Part shown: positions 7,220 to 15,693 of the stretch, piece by piece | How positions within the stretch are numbered: the first letter of the stretch is position 1 | How the letters are laid out: each line of letters begins with the position of its first letter | DNA from: Edwardsiella anguillarum | GTDB lineage: Bacteria; Pseudomonadota; Gammaproteobacteria; Enterobacterales; Enterobacteriaceae | Assembly: GCF_008801815.1 (NCBI RefSeq) | Contig: NZ_VZOX01000010.1 | Length of the DNA stretch: 64,000 nt | Direction: 5' to 3' (one strand) | Translations under genes and position numbers: made by a program | Notes under the pieces: generated by a model | Told to the model about the DNA's origin: nothing | Seen by the model: only the letters and a program-made list of their open reading frames with translations | Database searches by the model: none

Positions 7220-7929
7220 TTAATCACCTGCATCACATAGCTGTGCAGGGTCTCCTGGGTGGTGCGATAGCCCTCGGCCTCCATCACCTCGGCGATCTCA
7301 GCGATCAGGGCGTGAATGTGATCCTGATGGTGGGCCAGCGCGCCGTTATGGCAGCCATAGAGCACGCTGAGCGGATTAATCACGCAGTTTATCGCCAGCT
7401 TATTCCACAGCGCGGGCTGAATATTGTCGTGCCAGGCCACGTCGGGTAGGGCCCGGTGCAGAGTGTCGGCCAGCGCGCTGCAGGATTGCCCCGCCTCATT
7501 GAGCGGGCCGATATGGGTGATTCCCCCGGCGACGTGCCAGACGGTATGTCCATCGCGGCGTGCGGCGTGCGTCGTGCTTCCCTGCAGCAGGGGCTGGCGG
7601 GGGGGCGCCCGCAGTTCACCGAGCGCCCCCATGCCGTTGTGCAGCAGCAGCAGGGTACAGTGCGGGGAGAGTCGGGGCAGCAGCGGCGGTAGGGCGTTGG
7701 CGATTTGCCAGGCTTTCAGGGTCACCAGTAGCAGATCGCTGTGCGCCAGCAGCTCGGGGTCATTGGCCGGAAGCTGGCGCTGGTAGGTTAGCCCCTGCGG
7801 CGTGATCAGGTGGACGCTGCAGTCCGGCTGGGGAAGCCGTAGCCAGCCCTGAACCTGGTGTCCGCGCCGCGCCAGTGCTGACAGCCACAGTTTGCCCAGA
7901 GCGCCACAGCCCAGAACGGTTATCTTCAT
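7012..7929 (-). CDS. panE: 2-dehydropantoate 2-reductase
   Basis: Reduces ketopantoate to pantoate with NADPH in the pantothenate/CoA pathway. The 305-residue product (E. coli 303) starts at 7927-7929 after a GGAGG site; upstream in-frame codons lack family similarity. The N-terminal Rossmann motif is GCGALG (residues 7-12). The catalytic Lys is in ALWNKLAINCVINPLS, and the C-terminal helical domain is complete. It is divergent from yajQ and co-oriented with yajL, as in E. coli. Confidence 0.95.
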   Translation of the reverse strand: MKITVLGCGALGKLWLSALARRGHQVQGWLRLPQPDCSVHLITPQGLTYQRQLPANDPELLAHSDLLLVTLKAWQIANALPPLLPRLSPHCTLLLLHNGMGALGELRAPPRQPLLQGSTTHAARRDGHTVWHVAGGITHIGPLNEAGQSCSALADTLHRALPDVAWHDNIQPALWNKLAINCVINPLSVLYGCHNGALAHHQDHIHALIAEIAEVMEAEGYRTTQETLHSYVMQVINLTADNHSSMLQDVQAQRHTEIDYITGYLIRCGRSHGLALPENRQLFDLIKRKEQTYERIGLGVSGTWQ

Positions 7930-8098
7930 TACACCTCCACGGCATTTCCGTGCGCGCCGAAAACGCATGTTACCCCGTACAGTATAAACTTTTATGCCGG
8001 CCGGTGTCCCGTCGCCGTGAGCGGCGGCGGCCCGGCGATCTTGCATCATGGCGCTGAGCCGTTATCATGCACGGCATTATAGCGAGAGGAGAAGTAGC

Positions 8099-8590
8099 AT
8101 GCCGTCATTCGATATCGTATCCGAAGTGGATCTGCAGGAAGTCCGCAACGCCGTAGAAAACGCCACGCGTGAGCTGGCGTCACGCTGGGATTTTCGTAAT
8201 GTGGAGGCCAGCATTGAGCTGAATGAAAAGAATGAAACCATCAAGCTCACCACCATCTCTGACTTTCAGGTGAAGCAGCTGATCGATATTCTACGCGAGA
8301 AGCTGGTCAAGCGCGGCATTGAGGCCGGTGCGCTGGAGATCCCGGAGGAGTGTGAGCACAGCGGTAAGCTTTACAGCGTAGAGGCGAAGCTGCAGAAGGG
8401 CATCGACAGCGCCATGGCGAAGAAGCTGGTGAAGCTGATTAAAGACAGCAAGCTGAAGGTGCAGACGCAGATTCAGGGCGAACAGCTGCGCGTCACCGGT
8501 AAGTCACGCGACGATCTACAGGGGGCGATGGCGCTGGTGCGCGGCGCCGATCTGGGCCAGCCGTTCCAGTTTAACAACTTCCGCGACTGA
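8099..8590 (+). CDS. yajQ: YajQ family nucleotide-binding protein
   Basis: A 163-residue two-domain protein of the YajQ family (DUF520). Family members bind nucleotides; in Xanthomonas and Pseudomonas they act as cyclic-di-GMP receptors. The start MPSFDIVSEVD follows a GAGAGGAG site and is preferred over an upstream in-frame ATG that adds 17 unconserved residues. It is divergent from panE and convergent with yajR, the conserved enterobacterial order. Confidence 0.95.
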   Translation: MPSFDIVSEVDLQEVRNAVENATRELASRWDFRNVEASIELNEKNETIKLTTISDFQVKQLIDILREKLVKRGIEAGALEIPEECEHSGKLYSVEAKLQKGIDSAMAKKLVKLIKDSKLKVQTQIQGEQLRVTGKSRDDLQGAMALVRGADLGQPFQFNNFRD

Positions 8591-8597
8591 TCCCGGC

Positions 8598-8619
8598 GGG
8601 GCAGGCTCTGGCCTGCCCC
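8598..8619. terminator. Hairpin between convergent yajQ and yajR
   Basis: A 9-bp GC-rich stem (GGGGCAGGC / GCCTGCCCC) with loop TCTG sits between the two stop codons. It has no U-run on either strand, so it is only a candidate bidirectional terminator. Confidence 0.5.
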
Positions 8620-8625
8620 CGGGGG

Positions 8626-10005
8626 TTACTCTCCCGGTTCTGCGGCGCGCTGCAGGAACGTTTCCAGCGCCTCGCGGCTGGTCACCTGGCTGTCGATCTT
8701 GATGTAGGCGGTATGCTCATCGGCGATCAGCATGACGTCGTTCACCCCCGGCTGCTGGCGCAGCTGGCTGGCCAGCGCGGCCCCGGCCGTCAGCGCCGGC
8801 GGCAGCACGATACGCAGGCTGCTGACGTAGGGCGGCTCCTTCATGGTCAGACTGATCACAAACCATATCACCGCCAGCACCGCACAGCCGGTAAAGATGG
8901 CTTCGGCCCCGCCGCGGGCGTAGACGATCCCGCCGAGAATACCGCCGATGGCGACGCCGATAAACTGGCAGGTGGAGTAGATCCCCATCGCCGTTCCCTT
9001 GTAGCCCGGCGGCGACTCCTTGCTGATCAGCGAAGGCAGCAGCGCTTCCATCATGTTAAAGGCGAAGAAAAATAGCTGAATACCCAGAATAATGCCCCAC
9101 AGATGTAGCCCGGCGTACCACAGCACCACCTCGGCGGCGATCATCAGCACGATGCACAGCTGAAAAACCTGCTTCATCCGCCGCTGTTTTTCCGCGTAGA
9201 CGATAAAAGGCACCATGGTGATAAAGGCGATCAGCATGGTGCACAGATAGACTTTCCACTGCTCATCGCGCGCCAGCCCCGCCTGCTCCATCAGCGGCGG
9301 CAGCGCGATAAAGCTGGACATCAGCACAATGTGTACGCACATGATGCCGGCGTTGAGGCGCAGCAGGGCCGGACGTATCAGCACGCTGCCGAAGGCGCCG
9401 CGGACCATGCTGGCGTCGCGGTTGAGCAGGTGGCTGGTCGGCGTGGGGATCAGGTACAGGGTAATGGCGATGCCGAGCAGCGCCAGCAGGGTGATCAGGC
9501 CGAACAGCCCAGAAAGGCCCAGCGCGTGGGTAATCAGCGGCCCGGCGACCATTGCGATGGCAAAGGTGACGCCAAAGCTGACCCCGATGAAGGCCATGGC
9601 CTTGGTTCTGTTTTGCTCGCGGGTCAGATCGGAGAGCAGCGCCATCAGCGCCGCGGCGATGGCGCCGGCGCCCTGCAGCGCGCGCCCGAGGATGACGCCC
9701 CAGATGGAATCGGTCATAGCGGCGACGGCGCTGCCGCAGGCAAAGATCAGCAGCCCGGCGACGATCAGCGGCTTACGGCCTATCCGATCGGAAATGATGC
9801 CAAAGGGGATCTGGAATAGCGCCTGGGTGATACCATAGATCCCGATGGCCAGGCCTATCAGGGTCTCGCTGGCGCCGCTGAGGGACATACCATAGGTTGT
9901 GAGCACCGGCAGCACCATAAACATACCCAGCATACGCAGGGAGAAGACGGTGCCCAATCCCCAGGTGGCCTTACGCTCGTCTGACGTCATGCGAAAGTCA
10001 TTCAT
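8626..10005 (-). CDS. yajR: MFS transporter YajR with C-terminal YAM domain
   Basis: A 459-residue inner-membrane major-facilitator protein (E. coli 454). Twelve hydrophobic segments occupy residues ~15-390. Motif A is seen as GIISDRIGRKPL near residues 70-80. A short C-terminal soluble domain (~395-455) with a ferredoxin-like pattern matches the YAM domain that sets YajR apart. The substrate is unknown for the family; a drug:H+ antiporter role is presumed. The start follows GAGG with a 5-base spacer. It is co-oriented with ampG. Confidence 0.93.
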   Translation of the reverse strand: MNDFRMTSDERKATWGLGTVFSLRMLGMFMVLPVLTTYGMSLSGASETLIGLAIGIYGITQALFQIPFGIISDRIGRKPLIVAGLLIFACGSAVAAMTDSIWGVILGRALQGAGAIAAALMALLSDLTREQNRTKAMAFIGVSFGVTFAIAMVAGPLITHALGLSGLFGLITLLALLGIAITLYLIPTPTSHLLNRDASMVRGAFGSVLIRPALLRLNAGIMCVHIVLMSSFIALPPLMEQAGLARDEQWKVYLCTMLIAFITMVPFIVYAEKQRRMKQVFQLCIVLMIAAEVVLWYAGLHLWGIILGIQLFFFAFNMMEALLPSLISKESPPGYKGTAMGIYSTCQFIGVAIGGILGGIVYARGGAEAIFTGCAVLAVIWFVISLTMKEPPYVSSLRIVLPPALTAGAALASQLRQQPGVNDVMLIADEHTAYIKIDSQVTSREALETFLQRAAEPGE

Positions 10006-10041
10006 TACAACCTCAAGTCGGTATGGGGATTTTCCCGTGGT

Positions 10042-11523
10042 TTAGCACCGCGGTGCGGGCAGGGATTGGGCGCGGTAGTCGAGCCAGGCTCCCCACAGGA
10101 TGCCTGAGACGCACAGGGTGAGCCCCAGCGTAAACAGCGGTTCAGACGGGATGCGCAGCGCGGGATCGTACAGGTATTGCGCCAGCAGGAGCAGCAGCCA
10201 GACGCCGATCAGCAGGACGCCGGAGAGCAGCAGGCGCAGCGCACGACGGTAGGCCAGTGGAGAGGCGTGGCGCGGACGAAAGCGCCCGGTCTCCTGGGCG
10301 TACTCCAGGGTGCGGCGGCACAGCAGCAGCAGCGCCAGCCCCGGCAGGGCGGCGATGACGGAGAACAGGTAGAACAGCGGCCAGCCGTGCAGCTCAACGA
10401 ACCAGCCGGCGATGGGGCCGACGTAGACCCGCCCGACGGCGGAGAGCGCGGAGAGCAGGGCGAACTGGGTCGCGGAGAAGGCCCGGTTGCACAGGGTCAT
10501 CAGCAGGGCGACAAACGCCGCGGTGCCCATGCCGCCGCACAGATTCTCCAGGAAGATGGCGCCGCCCATGGTCAGCAGGCTCTTATCCGTGACGGCCAGC
10601 AGCCAGTAGCCGAAGTTGGAGACCCCCTGCAGAATACCGAACAGCATCAGGGCGCGGAACAGCGACAGGCGCTGCATCAACATCCCACCCCACAGGGCGC
10701 CGACGATGGTGGCCAAGAGTCCCAGGGTCTTGTTGACCAATCCGACCTCGCCGGCGTCGAAGCCGACGCCGCGGATCAGAAAGGTGGTGCTCAGGCTGCC
10801 AGCGAAGGCGTCGCCCATTTTGTACATCACGATCAGCAGCAGGATCAGCCAGGCGTTGTCGCGCAGGAAAAAGTCGCGCAGCGGCGCCAGCACCGCCTGC
10901 TCCAGCGTGCGCGGCGGCGGGACATCGGCCTGCGGCTCCGGCGCCATCAGGGTGGCGGCGATGCCGATCAGCATCAGGGCCGCCATCAGCCAGTAGGTGG
11001 CCTGCCAGCCCAGATAGCGATCGGCCAGCCACAGCGCTAGCCCCCCGGATACCAGCATCGCCAGACGGTAGCCGAACACGGAGATGGCCGCCCCCGCGCC
11101 GCGCTCCTCCGCGCTGAGCAGATCGGTTTTGTAGGCGTCGAAGACAATATCCTGTGACGCGGAGCAGAATGCGACCGTGACCGCCAGCGCGGCCAGCCAC
11201 CACAGGTGCCGCTCCGGATTGAGCAGGCCCATGCTGAAGATGGCGATCAGCAGCAGTACCTGGCTCAGCAACAGCCAGCCCCGGCGTCGCCCAAGCAGCG
11301 GCGGCGTGTAGCGATCCATCAACGGCGACCAGAGAAATTTAAAGACGTAGGCCTGGCCGACCAGAGAGAAGAAACCGATGGTTTTCAGGTCGACGCCGGC
11401 GACGGTCATCCACGCCTGCAGGGTGCCGGAGGTCAAGGCCAGCGGCAGTCCCGATGCGAAGCCGAGCAGCAATAAAACGGCGCTGCGGCGTTGGGTGAAA
11501 ATGGCTAAATAGGCTGTTGGCAT
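10042..11523 (-). CDS. ampG: Muropeptide (anhydro-muropeptide) permease
   Basis: AmpG imports GlcNAc-anhydroMurNAc and its peptides from the periplasm for peptidoglycan recycling, and so feeds the AmpR/AmpC induction signal where present. The strong N-terminal family block (ASGLPLALTSGTLQAWMT, then GFFSLVGQAY and FLWSPLMDRY) is intact and the protein has 12-14 membrane segments. I chose the ATG at 11521-11523 (493 residues, E. coli 491) by similarity. A GTG eight codons upstream is possible, and neither has a strong ribosome site. It is followed by yajR and preceded by yajG, all on the minus strand. Confidence 0.93.
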   Translation of the reverse strand: MPTAYLAIFTQRRSAVLLLLGFASGLPLALTSGTLQAWMTVAGVDLKTIGFFSLVGQAYVFKFLWSPLMDRYTPPLLGRRRGWLLLSQVLLLIAIFSMGLLNPERHLWWLAALAVTVAFCSASQDIVFDAYKTDLLSAEERGAGAAISVFGYRLAMLVSGGLALWLADRYLGWQATYWLMAALMLIGIAATLMAPEPQADVPPPRTLEQAVLAPLRDFFLRDNAWLILLLIVMYKMGDAFAGSLSTTFLIRGVGFDAGEVGLVNKTLGLLATIVGALWGGMLMQRLSLFRALMLFGILQGVSNFGYWLLAVTDKSLLTMGGAIFLENLCGGMGTAAFVALLMTLCNRAFSATQFALLSALSAVGRVYVGPIAGWFVELHGWPLFYLFSVIAALPGLALLLLCRRTLEYAQETGRFRPRHASPLAYRRALRLLLSGVLLIGVWLLLLLAQYLYDPALRIPSEPLFTLGLTLCVSGILWGAWLDYRAQSLPAPRC

Positions 11524-11566
11524 AGTCGGTATTTGCCGGTGCGCCACGGCGCACCGGTGTCAGGGG

Positions 11567-12145
11567 TTAACGGGCGTTGGCTTTGATAAAGTCGCTGATG
11601 CTGCTGTCCTGGGCCATATTGCTGACAATGTCGCTCAACGCATTGTTGACGGCGTTGGCGATCTTGCCATTGCTGGCGGTAAAGGCGCCCTGTTCGTTAT
11701 AGCTGGCGCGGTAGGTCTTCACCAGTTTACTGCCGTTGCGCGCGGTGGCGATGATGGAGACATCGGCGTGGGTGGTGATGCTGTAGCGCAGGTTGCCTTC
11801 GCTGACGTCGGCATACAGACGGTTAACCACGATCTGCAGATCCACGGCGCCGTTCGCCCCGATCATATAGCCGCGGGCGGTCATCTGCTTCTCCAGGATC
11901 TCCTGCAGCAGGAAGCGCAGATCGCGCTGTGCCGTCAGGGTGACCAGCTGGCCGTCGCGGTTTACCTTGGCTAGCGCTTTGTCCTGACGCATGTCGGCGC
12001 CATTGATGCTGATAGTGATCCCCTGCAGCGTCGGATCCTGCTGCGGCAGCGCCATCTGCGGATTGATATTCAGGGTGGTGCTGTGGCTGGCACAGCCGGC
12101 CAGGGCGATGAGCGCCAGCAGAGGAATAAAGAATTTTTTTAGCAT
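11567..12145 (-). CDS. yajG: YajG family lipoprotein
   Basis: A 192-residue envelope lipoprotein of unknown function, the same length as E. coli YajG. The signal peptide ends in the lipobox LAGC with Cys18 as acylation site. The mature part contains conserved ISINGADMRQDKALAK and FLLQEILEKQMTARGY. The start at 12143-12145 gives a normal lipoprotein signal; longer in-frame starts add non-signal sequence. It sits directly upstream of ampG (44-base gap to the chosen ampG start) and is probably co-transcribed with it, as in E. coli. Confidence 0.92.
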   Translation of the reverse strand: MLKKFFIPLLALIALAGCASHSTTLNINPQMALPQQDPTLQGITISINGADMRQDKALAKVNRDGQLVTLTAQRDLRFLLQEILEKQMTARGYMIGANGAVDLQIVVNRLYADVSEGNLRYSITTHADVSIIATARNGSKLVKTYRASYNEQGAFTASNGKIANAVNNALSDIVSNMAQDSSISDFIKANAR

Positions 12146-12563
12146 CGTCATTGTGATAGCCATTGTCTGGTGTTGAGTGATAACAGGCATAGTGTCCACT
12201 GTGCCGGGCACAGATTTTCATATCATATCATTGCCCCTGCAGAGGCGGGAGGCCTGCGACGGGGGATTTTCGCGGCGCGGCGTGGCGAGCGCCGGTCGTA
12301 GCGAAGATATCGTTTTTACCGCATTGATTATAAGGATTTATTTAGGGTTGAAAGCAGATTATACGTAACGTTAAATTACAGGCGGGAGTGCATAGAATGG
12401 TAAAAAGCGGCTACGCTTTAGGGTAGGAGGCGGGAAAGGTATACCGTTTAGCCCCGCGAAGGGCGGGTATATCGGATGCAGGTACTGCGCCTGTCGCCGC
12501 GATGTGCTCCCGACGCGTTAGCGTGTCATGTACCACTGCCGTTGCCGGATAAGGGGATGTCGT
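12146..12563. other. Divergent yajG/bolA regulatory region
   Basis: About 420 bases with no credible gene. It must hold the promoters for yajG-ampG and for bolA. The part near 12310-12400 is AT-rich (TTTATTTAGGGTTGAAAGC) and could carry a promoter, but I cannot assign elements with confidence. Confidence 0.5.
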
Positions 12564-12890
12564 ATGATGAGAGAGCAGATAGAAGCCAAACTGCGGGCGG
12601 CCTTTGAGCCGGTCTATCTGGATGTTGTGGACGAGAGCTACCGGCATAATGTTCCGGCCGGCTCGGAGACCCACTTTAAGGTGGTGATGGTCAGCGATCG
12701 CTTCCAGGGCGAGCGTTTCCTGTCGCGCCACCGTGCGATTTATGGCGCGCTGGCGGACGAGATGGCCGATGGGGTACACGCCCTGGCGCTGCATACCTAT
12801 ACCCGTAAAGAGTGGGCGGGGTTACAGGATACGGTGCTGGCCTCCCCGGTGTGCCGCGGCGTGGGCAGCGGCAGCGCACGTCTGGCCTGA
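12564..12890 (+). CDS. bolA: BolA family transcriptional/Fe-S regulator
   Basis: A 108-residue BolA protein (E. coli 105), involved in morphology control in stationary phase and in complexes with monothiol glutaredoxins. The conserved core DESYRHNVPAGSETHFKVV and the His-containing HALALHTYTRKEW are present. The invariant C-terminal His and the ASPVCRG motif are kept. Two tandem ATG codons (12564, 12567) follow an AGGGG site; the first has the better spacing. It is upstream of tig as in E. coli and is followed by a strong terminator. Confidence 0.94.
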   Translation: MMREQIEAKLRAAFEPVYLDVVDESYRHNVPAGSETHFKVVMVSDRFQGERFLSRHRAIYGALADEMADGVHALALHTYTRKEWAGLQDTVLASPVCRGVGSGSARLA

Positions 12891-12945
12891 GGGACGCACT
12901 CTCTGCCGGGCGGGGGGATGGCATCGGCGAGCGCACGAAGAAGAA

Positions 12946-12969
12946 GATGGCCTGCGGGCCATCTTTTTT
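12946..12969 (+). terminator. Rho-independent terminator after bolA
   Basis: The stem GATGGCC / GGCCATC with loop TGCG is followed by six T residues. Confidence 0.85.
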
Positions 12970-13361
12970 ATACCCTGTGTCGAGTCGGACGGGATAGCCC
13001 GGTGCGAAAATGTGAGGCGCCGCGTGACTTAATCCCGGCGGTTCTCGACTCCCAGTGCGCGCATCGCTATAATGTCGCGTCTATTTTTCCGGAATGGTAT
13101 TCGGGACGCTTCTGAAAACAGGGAATGCGGTATACACCCGATGCGCTTCGGGTTGCATTGGCGCGGCGACGCAGTGGACTCTCTGAAACCTACTGAGGTA
13201 GGTGGCCGGGAGGGCGCGGGGAAGCCAGCGGCGATACGGCTTGAAAAGCGACGGGGTTACGTCTTGCGTCATCCCGCTTCAGAGTAAGTTGCGGCTCTCA
13301 GGCATGATGCAGAGAACGGCTTCTGGCGTTGACCGAGCACTGTGATTTTTTGAGGTATAAG
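12970..13361 (+). promoter_or_regulatory. tig promoter region
   Basis: This is the 5' region of tig with no open gene. A perfect -10 hexamer TATAAT lies at 13068-13073, with TCGACT at 13045-13050 as a weak -35 (17-base spacing). This would give a leader of about 280 bases before the tig start. The leader has several short GC-rich stems but no RNA family I recognise. Confidence 0.55.
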
Positions 13362-14663
13362 ATGCAAGTTTCTGTTGAAACCACCGAAGGCCTGGGTCGT
13401 CGCGTAAATATTACTGTTACTGCTGATAGCATCGAAAAAGCAGTAGAGAGCGAACTGCGTAATGTTGCCAAGAAGGCACGCATTGACGGTTTCCGTAAGG
13501 GTAAAGTGCCGATGAACATCGTCGCTCAGCGTTATGGCGCATCTGTACGTCAGGACGTGCTGGGCGATCTGATGCAGCGTAATTTCGTCGACGCGATCAT
13601 CAAAGAAAAACTGAACCCGGTCGGTGCGCCGAAGTATGTACCGGGCGAATACAAACTGGGTGACGACTTTGCCTATGCGGTAGAGTTCGAGGTTTACCCG
13701 GAGATCGAACTGAAGGGTCTGGACACCATCGTGGTTGAGAAACCGCAGGTTGATGTCAACGACGCTGACGTAGATGCGATGATCGAAACCCTGCGTAAGC
13801 AGCAGGCTTCCTGGGTCGCCAAAGAGGGCGAAGTGGGCGCGGAAGATCGTGCGACCATCGACTTCACCGGTTCTATCGACGGCGAAGCCTTCGAAGGCGG
13901 CAAGGCGACTGACTTTGTCCTGGCCATGGGCCAGGGCCGCATGATCCCGGGCTTCGAAGACGGTATTCTGGGTCACAAAGCCGGCGAAGAATTCGCTATC
14001 GATGTTACCTTCCCGGAAGACTATCACGCTGAAAACCTGAAGGGTAAAGCGGCTAAGTTCGACATCGTGCTGAAGAAAGTCGAAGAGCGCGAGCTGCCGG
14101 AGATGACCGCTGAGTTCATCAAGCGCTTTGGCGTTGCCGATGGTTCTCTGGATGGCCTGAAGGCCGAAGTGCGCAAGAACATGACCCGTGAGCTGAAAAA
14201 CGCCGTGCGTAACCGCATCAAGGCGCAGGTTCTGGACGGTCTGGTTCAGGCGAACGAAATCGACGTTCCGGCTGCGCTGGTCGACGGCGAAATCGACGTG
14301 CTGCGCCGCCAGGCTGCACAGCGCTTCGGCGGTAACGAGCAGCAGGCGATGGAGCTGCCGCGCGAACTGTTCGAAGAGCAGGCGAAGCGTCGCGTTATCG
14401 TGGGTCTGCTGCTGGGCGAAGTGATCAGCAAGAACGAGCTGAAAGCCGATGATGCCCGCGTTAATGCGCTGATCGAAGAGATGGCTTCCGCCTATGAAGA
14501 TCCGCAGGAAGTGATCGAGTTCTACAGCAAGAACAAAGAGCTGATGAACAACATGCGCAACATGGCGCTGGAAGAGCAGGCGGTTGAAGCCCTGCTGTCC
14601 CAGGCTAAAGTCAGCGAAAAAGCGACCACCTTCAACGAACTGATGAACCAGCCGCAGGCGTAA
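13362..14663 (+). CDS. tig: Trigger factor (ribosome-associated chaperone and PPIase)
   Basis: A 433-residue trigger factor (E. coli 432). The N-terminal ribosome-binding domain holds the signature GFRKGKVPMNIV (residues ~44-55). The central FKBP-type prolyl isomerase domain (~150-245) includes DFTGSIDGEAFEGG. The C-terminal helical arms end in TTFNELMNQPQ. The start MQVSVETTEG is fixed by family similarity; an in-frame upstream codon adds 11 unrelated residues. A strong terminator separates it from clpP. A long open frame on the opposite strand is a GC-driven shadow. Confidence 0.97.
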   Translation: MQVSVETTEGLGRRVNITVTADSIEKAVESELRNVAKKARIDGFRKGKVPMNIVAQRYGASVRQDVLGDLMQRNFVDAIIKEKLNPVGAPKYVPGEYKLGDDFAYAVEFEVYPEIELKGLDTIVVEKPQVDVNDADVDAMIETLRKQQASWVAKEGEVGAEDRATIDFTGSIDGEAFEGGKATDFVLAMGQGRMIPGFEDGILGHKAGEEFAIDVTFPEDYHAENLKGKAAKFDIVLKKVEERELPEMTAEFIKRFGVADGSLDGLKAEVRKNMTRELKNAVRNRIKAQVLDGLVQANEIDVPAALVDGEIDVLRRQAAQRFGGNEQQAMELPRELFEEQAKRRVIVGLLLGEVISKNELKADDARVNALIEEMASAYEDPQEVIEFYSKNKELMNNMRNMALEEQAVEALLSQAKVSEKATTFNELMNQPQA

Positions 14664-14693
14664 GCCCCAGGCCATTAGGTTCGTGAGTATGAA

Positions 14694-14724
14694 AACCTTC
14701 GTCCCCGGGCGAAGGTTTTTTTTT
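14694..14724 (+). terminator. Rho-independent terminator after tig
   Basis: The stem AACCTTCG / CGAAGGTT encloses an 8-base loop and runs into nine T residues. Confidence 0.9.
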
Positions 14725-14890
14725 ATGCGGCGGCTTTATTTTATCTCATCCGCCCCCAGATCGTTTACATACTGTCTGCCTGATGTGCAGGGACGGCAGG
14801 GGAGAGCTGGATTGCGCATAGTCAATCCGGCCTATCTCAAGTAGAATCAAAACGTACCACTGCTGAAGAGATTTCTATAGGAGACGGTTA

Positions 14891-15511
14891 ATGTCATACA
14901 GTGACCAGCGTGAGTTAGCACCGCACATGGCGTTGGTGCCCATGGTTGTTGAGCAGACTTCGCGCGGCGAGCGTTCATACGATATTTTTTCCCGTCTGCT
15001 CAAAGAACGCATTATCTTTCTGACAGGGCAGGTCGAGGACCATATGGCCAACCTGATCGTGGCCCAGATGCTGTTCCTGGAAGCAGAAAACCCGGAAAAA
15101 GACATCCACTTATATATCAACTCACCGGGTGGGGTGATCACCGCCGGGATGTCCATCTATGACACCATGCAGTTTATTAAACCGGATGTCAGCACCATCT
15201 GTATGGGACAGGCCTGTTCAATGGGCTCATTCCTGTTGGCGGCCGGCGCGCAGGGCAAACGTTTCTGCCTGCCCAACTCTCGGGTGATGATCCATCAGCC
15301 GCTGGGCGGCTTCCAGGGGCAGGCGACCGATATTGAGATCCATGCTAAAGAGATCCTCAGCATCAAGGCGCGCATGAATACCCTGATGGCCAAGCACTCC
15401 GGACAGCCGATTGAGGTTATTGAGCGCGACACCGAGCGCGATCGTTTCATGTCTGCACAGGACGCGGTGGAGTACGGTCTGGTTGACGCCGTACTGACCC
15501 AGCGCGTCTGA
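14891..15511 (+). CDS. clpP: ATP-dependent Clp protease proteolytic subunit
   Basis: A 206-residue serine protease subunit (E. coli 207) that forms the double-heptamer chamber used with ClpX and ClpA. The catalytic triad is visible as Ser110 (GQACSMGSF), His135 (VMIHQPLGG) and Asp184 (ERDTERDRF). The N-terminal propeptide is present and normally self-cleaved. The start follows AGGAG at a 7-base spacing. It sits upstream of clpX with about 180 bases between, which include a hairpin that may attenuate read-through. Confidence 0.97.
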   Translation: MSYSDQRELAPHMALVPMVVEQTSRGERSYDIFSRLLKERIIFLTGQVEDHMANLIVAQMLFLEAENPEKDIHLYINSPGGVITAGMSIYDTMQFIKPDVSTICMGQACSMGSFLLAAGAQGKRFCLPNSRVMIHQPLGGFQGQATDIEIHAKEILSIKARMNTLMAKHSGQPIEVIERDTERDRFMSAQDAVEYGLVDAVLTQRV

Positions 15512-15575
15512 TTTGTGCGGCGAACCGACCCTCATGCTGCCTGTCTGGCCATTCGCCGATATACTATAGTGATGC

Positions 15576-15599
15576 AAAGCGCCCACGGGCGCTTTCGTT
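15576..15599 (+). terminator. Hairpin between clpP and clpX
   Basis: The stem AAAGCGCC / GGCGCTTT with loop CACG is followed by a broken T-run (TTTCGTTC). It is probably a partial terminator that tunes clpX read-through. Confidence 0.6.
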
Positions 15600-15693
15600 C
15601 GGATATCGCTGTGAACCGCGCGGACCCTACATGCATTGATGGGACGTACGCCCGCCGTTGGCGGGACAGCTATTAAATGAAAGAGGTTTACTG

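Noticed and set aside
13269..14675. Long open frame antisense to tig (468 codons)
   Set aside because: It is a mirror of trigger factor with no family similarity or ribosome site. High GC and codon bias of a highly expressed gene create such frames. The same holds for long frames opposite clpX/lon (16270-17700), ppiD (20868-22238), mscK (39196-40548) and ushA (57392-58954).
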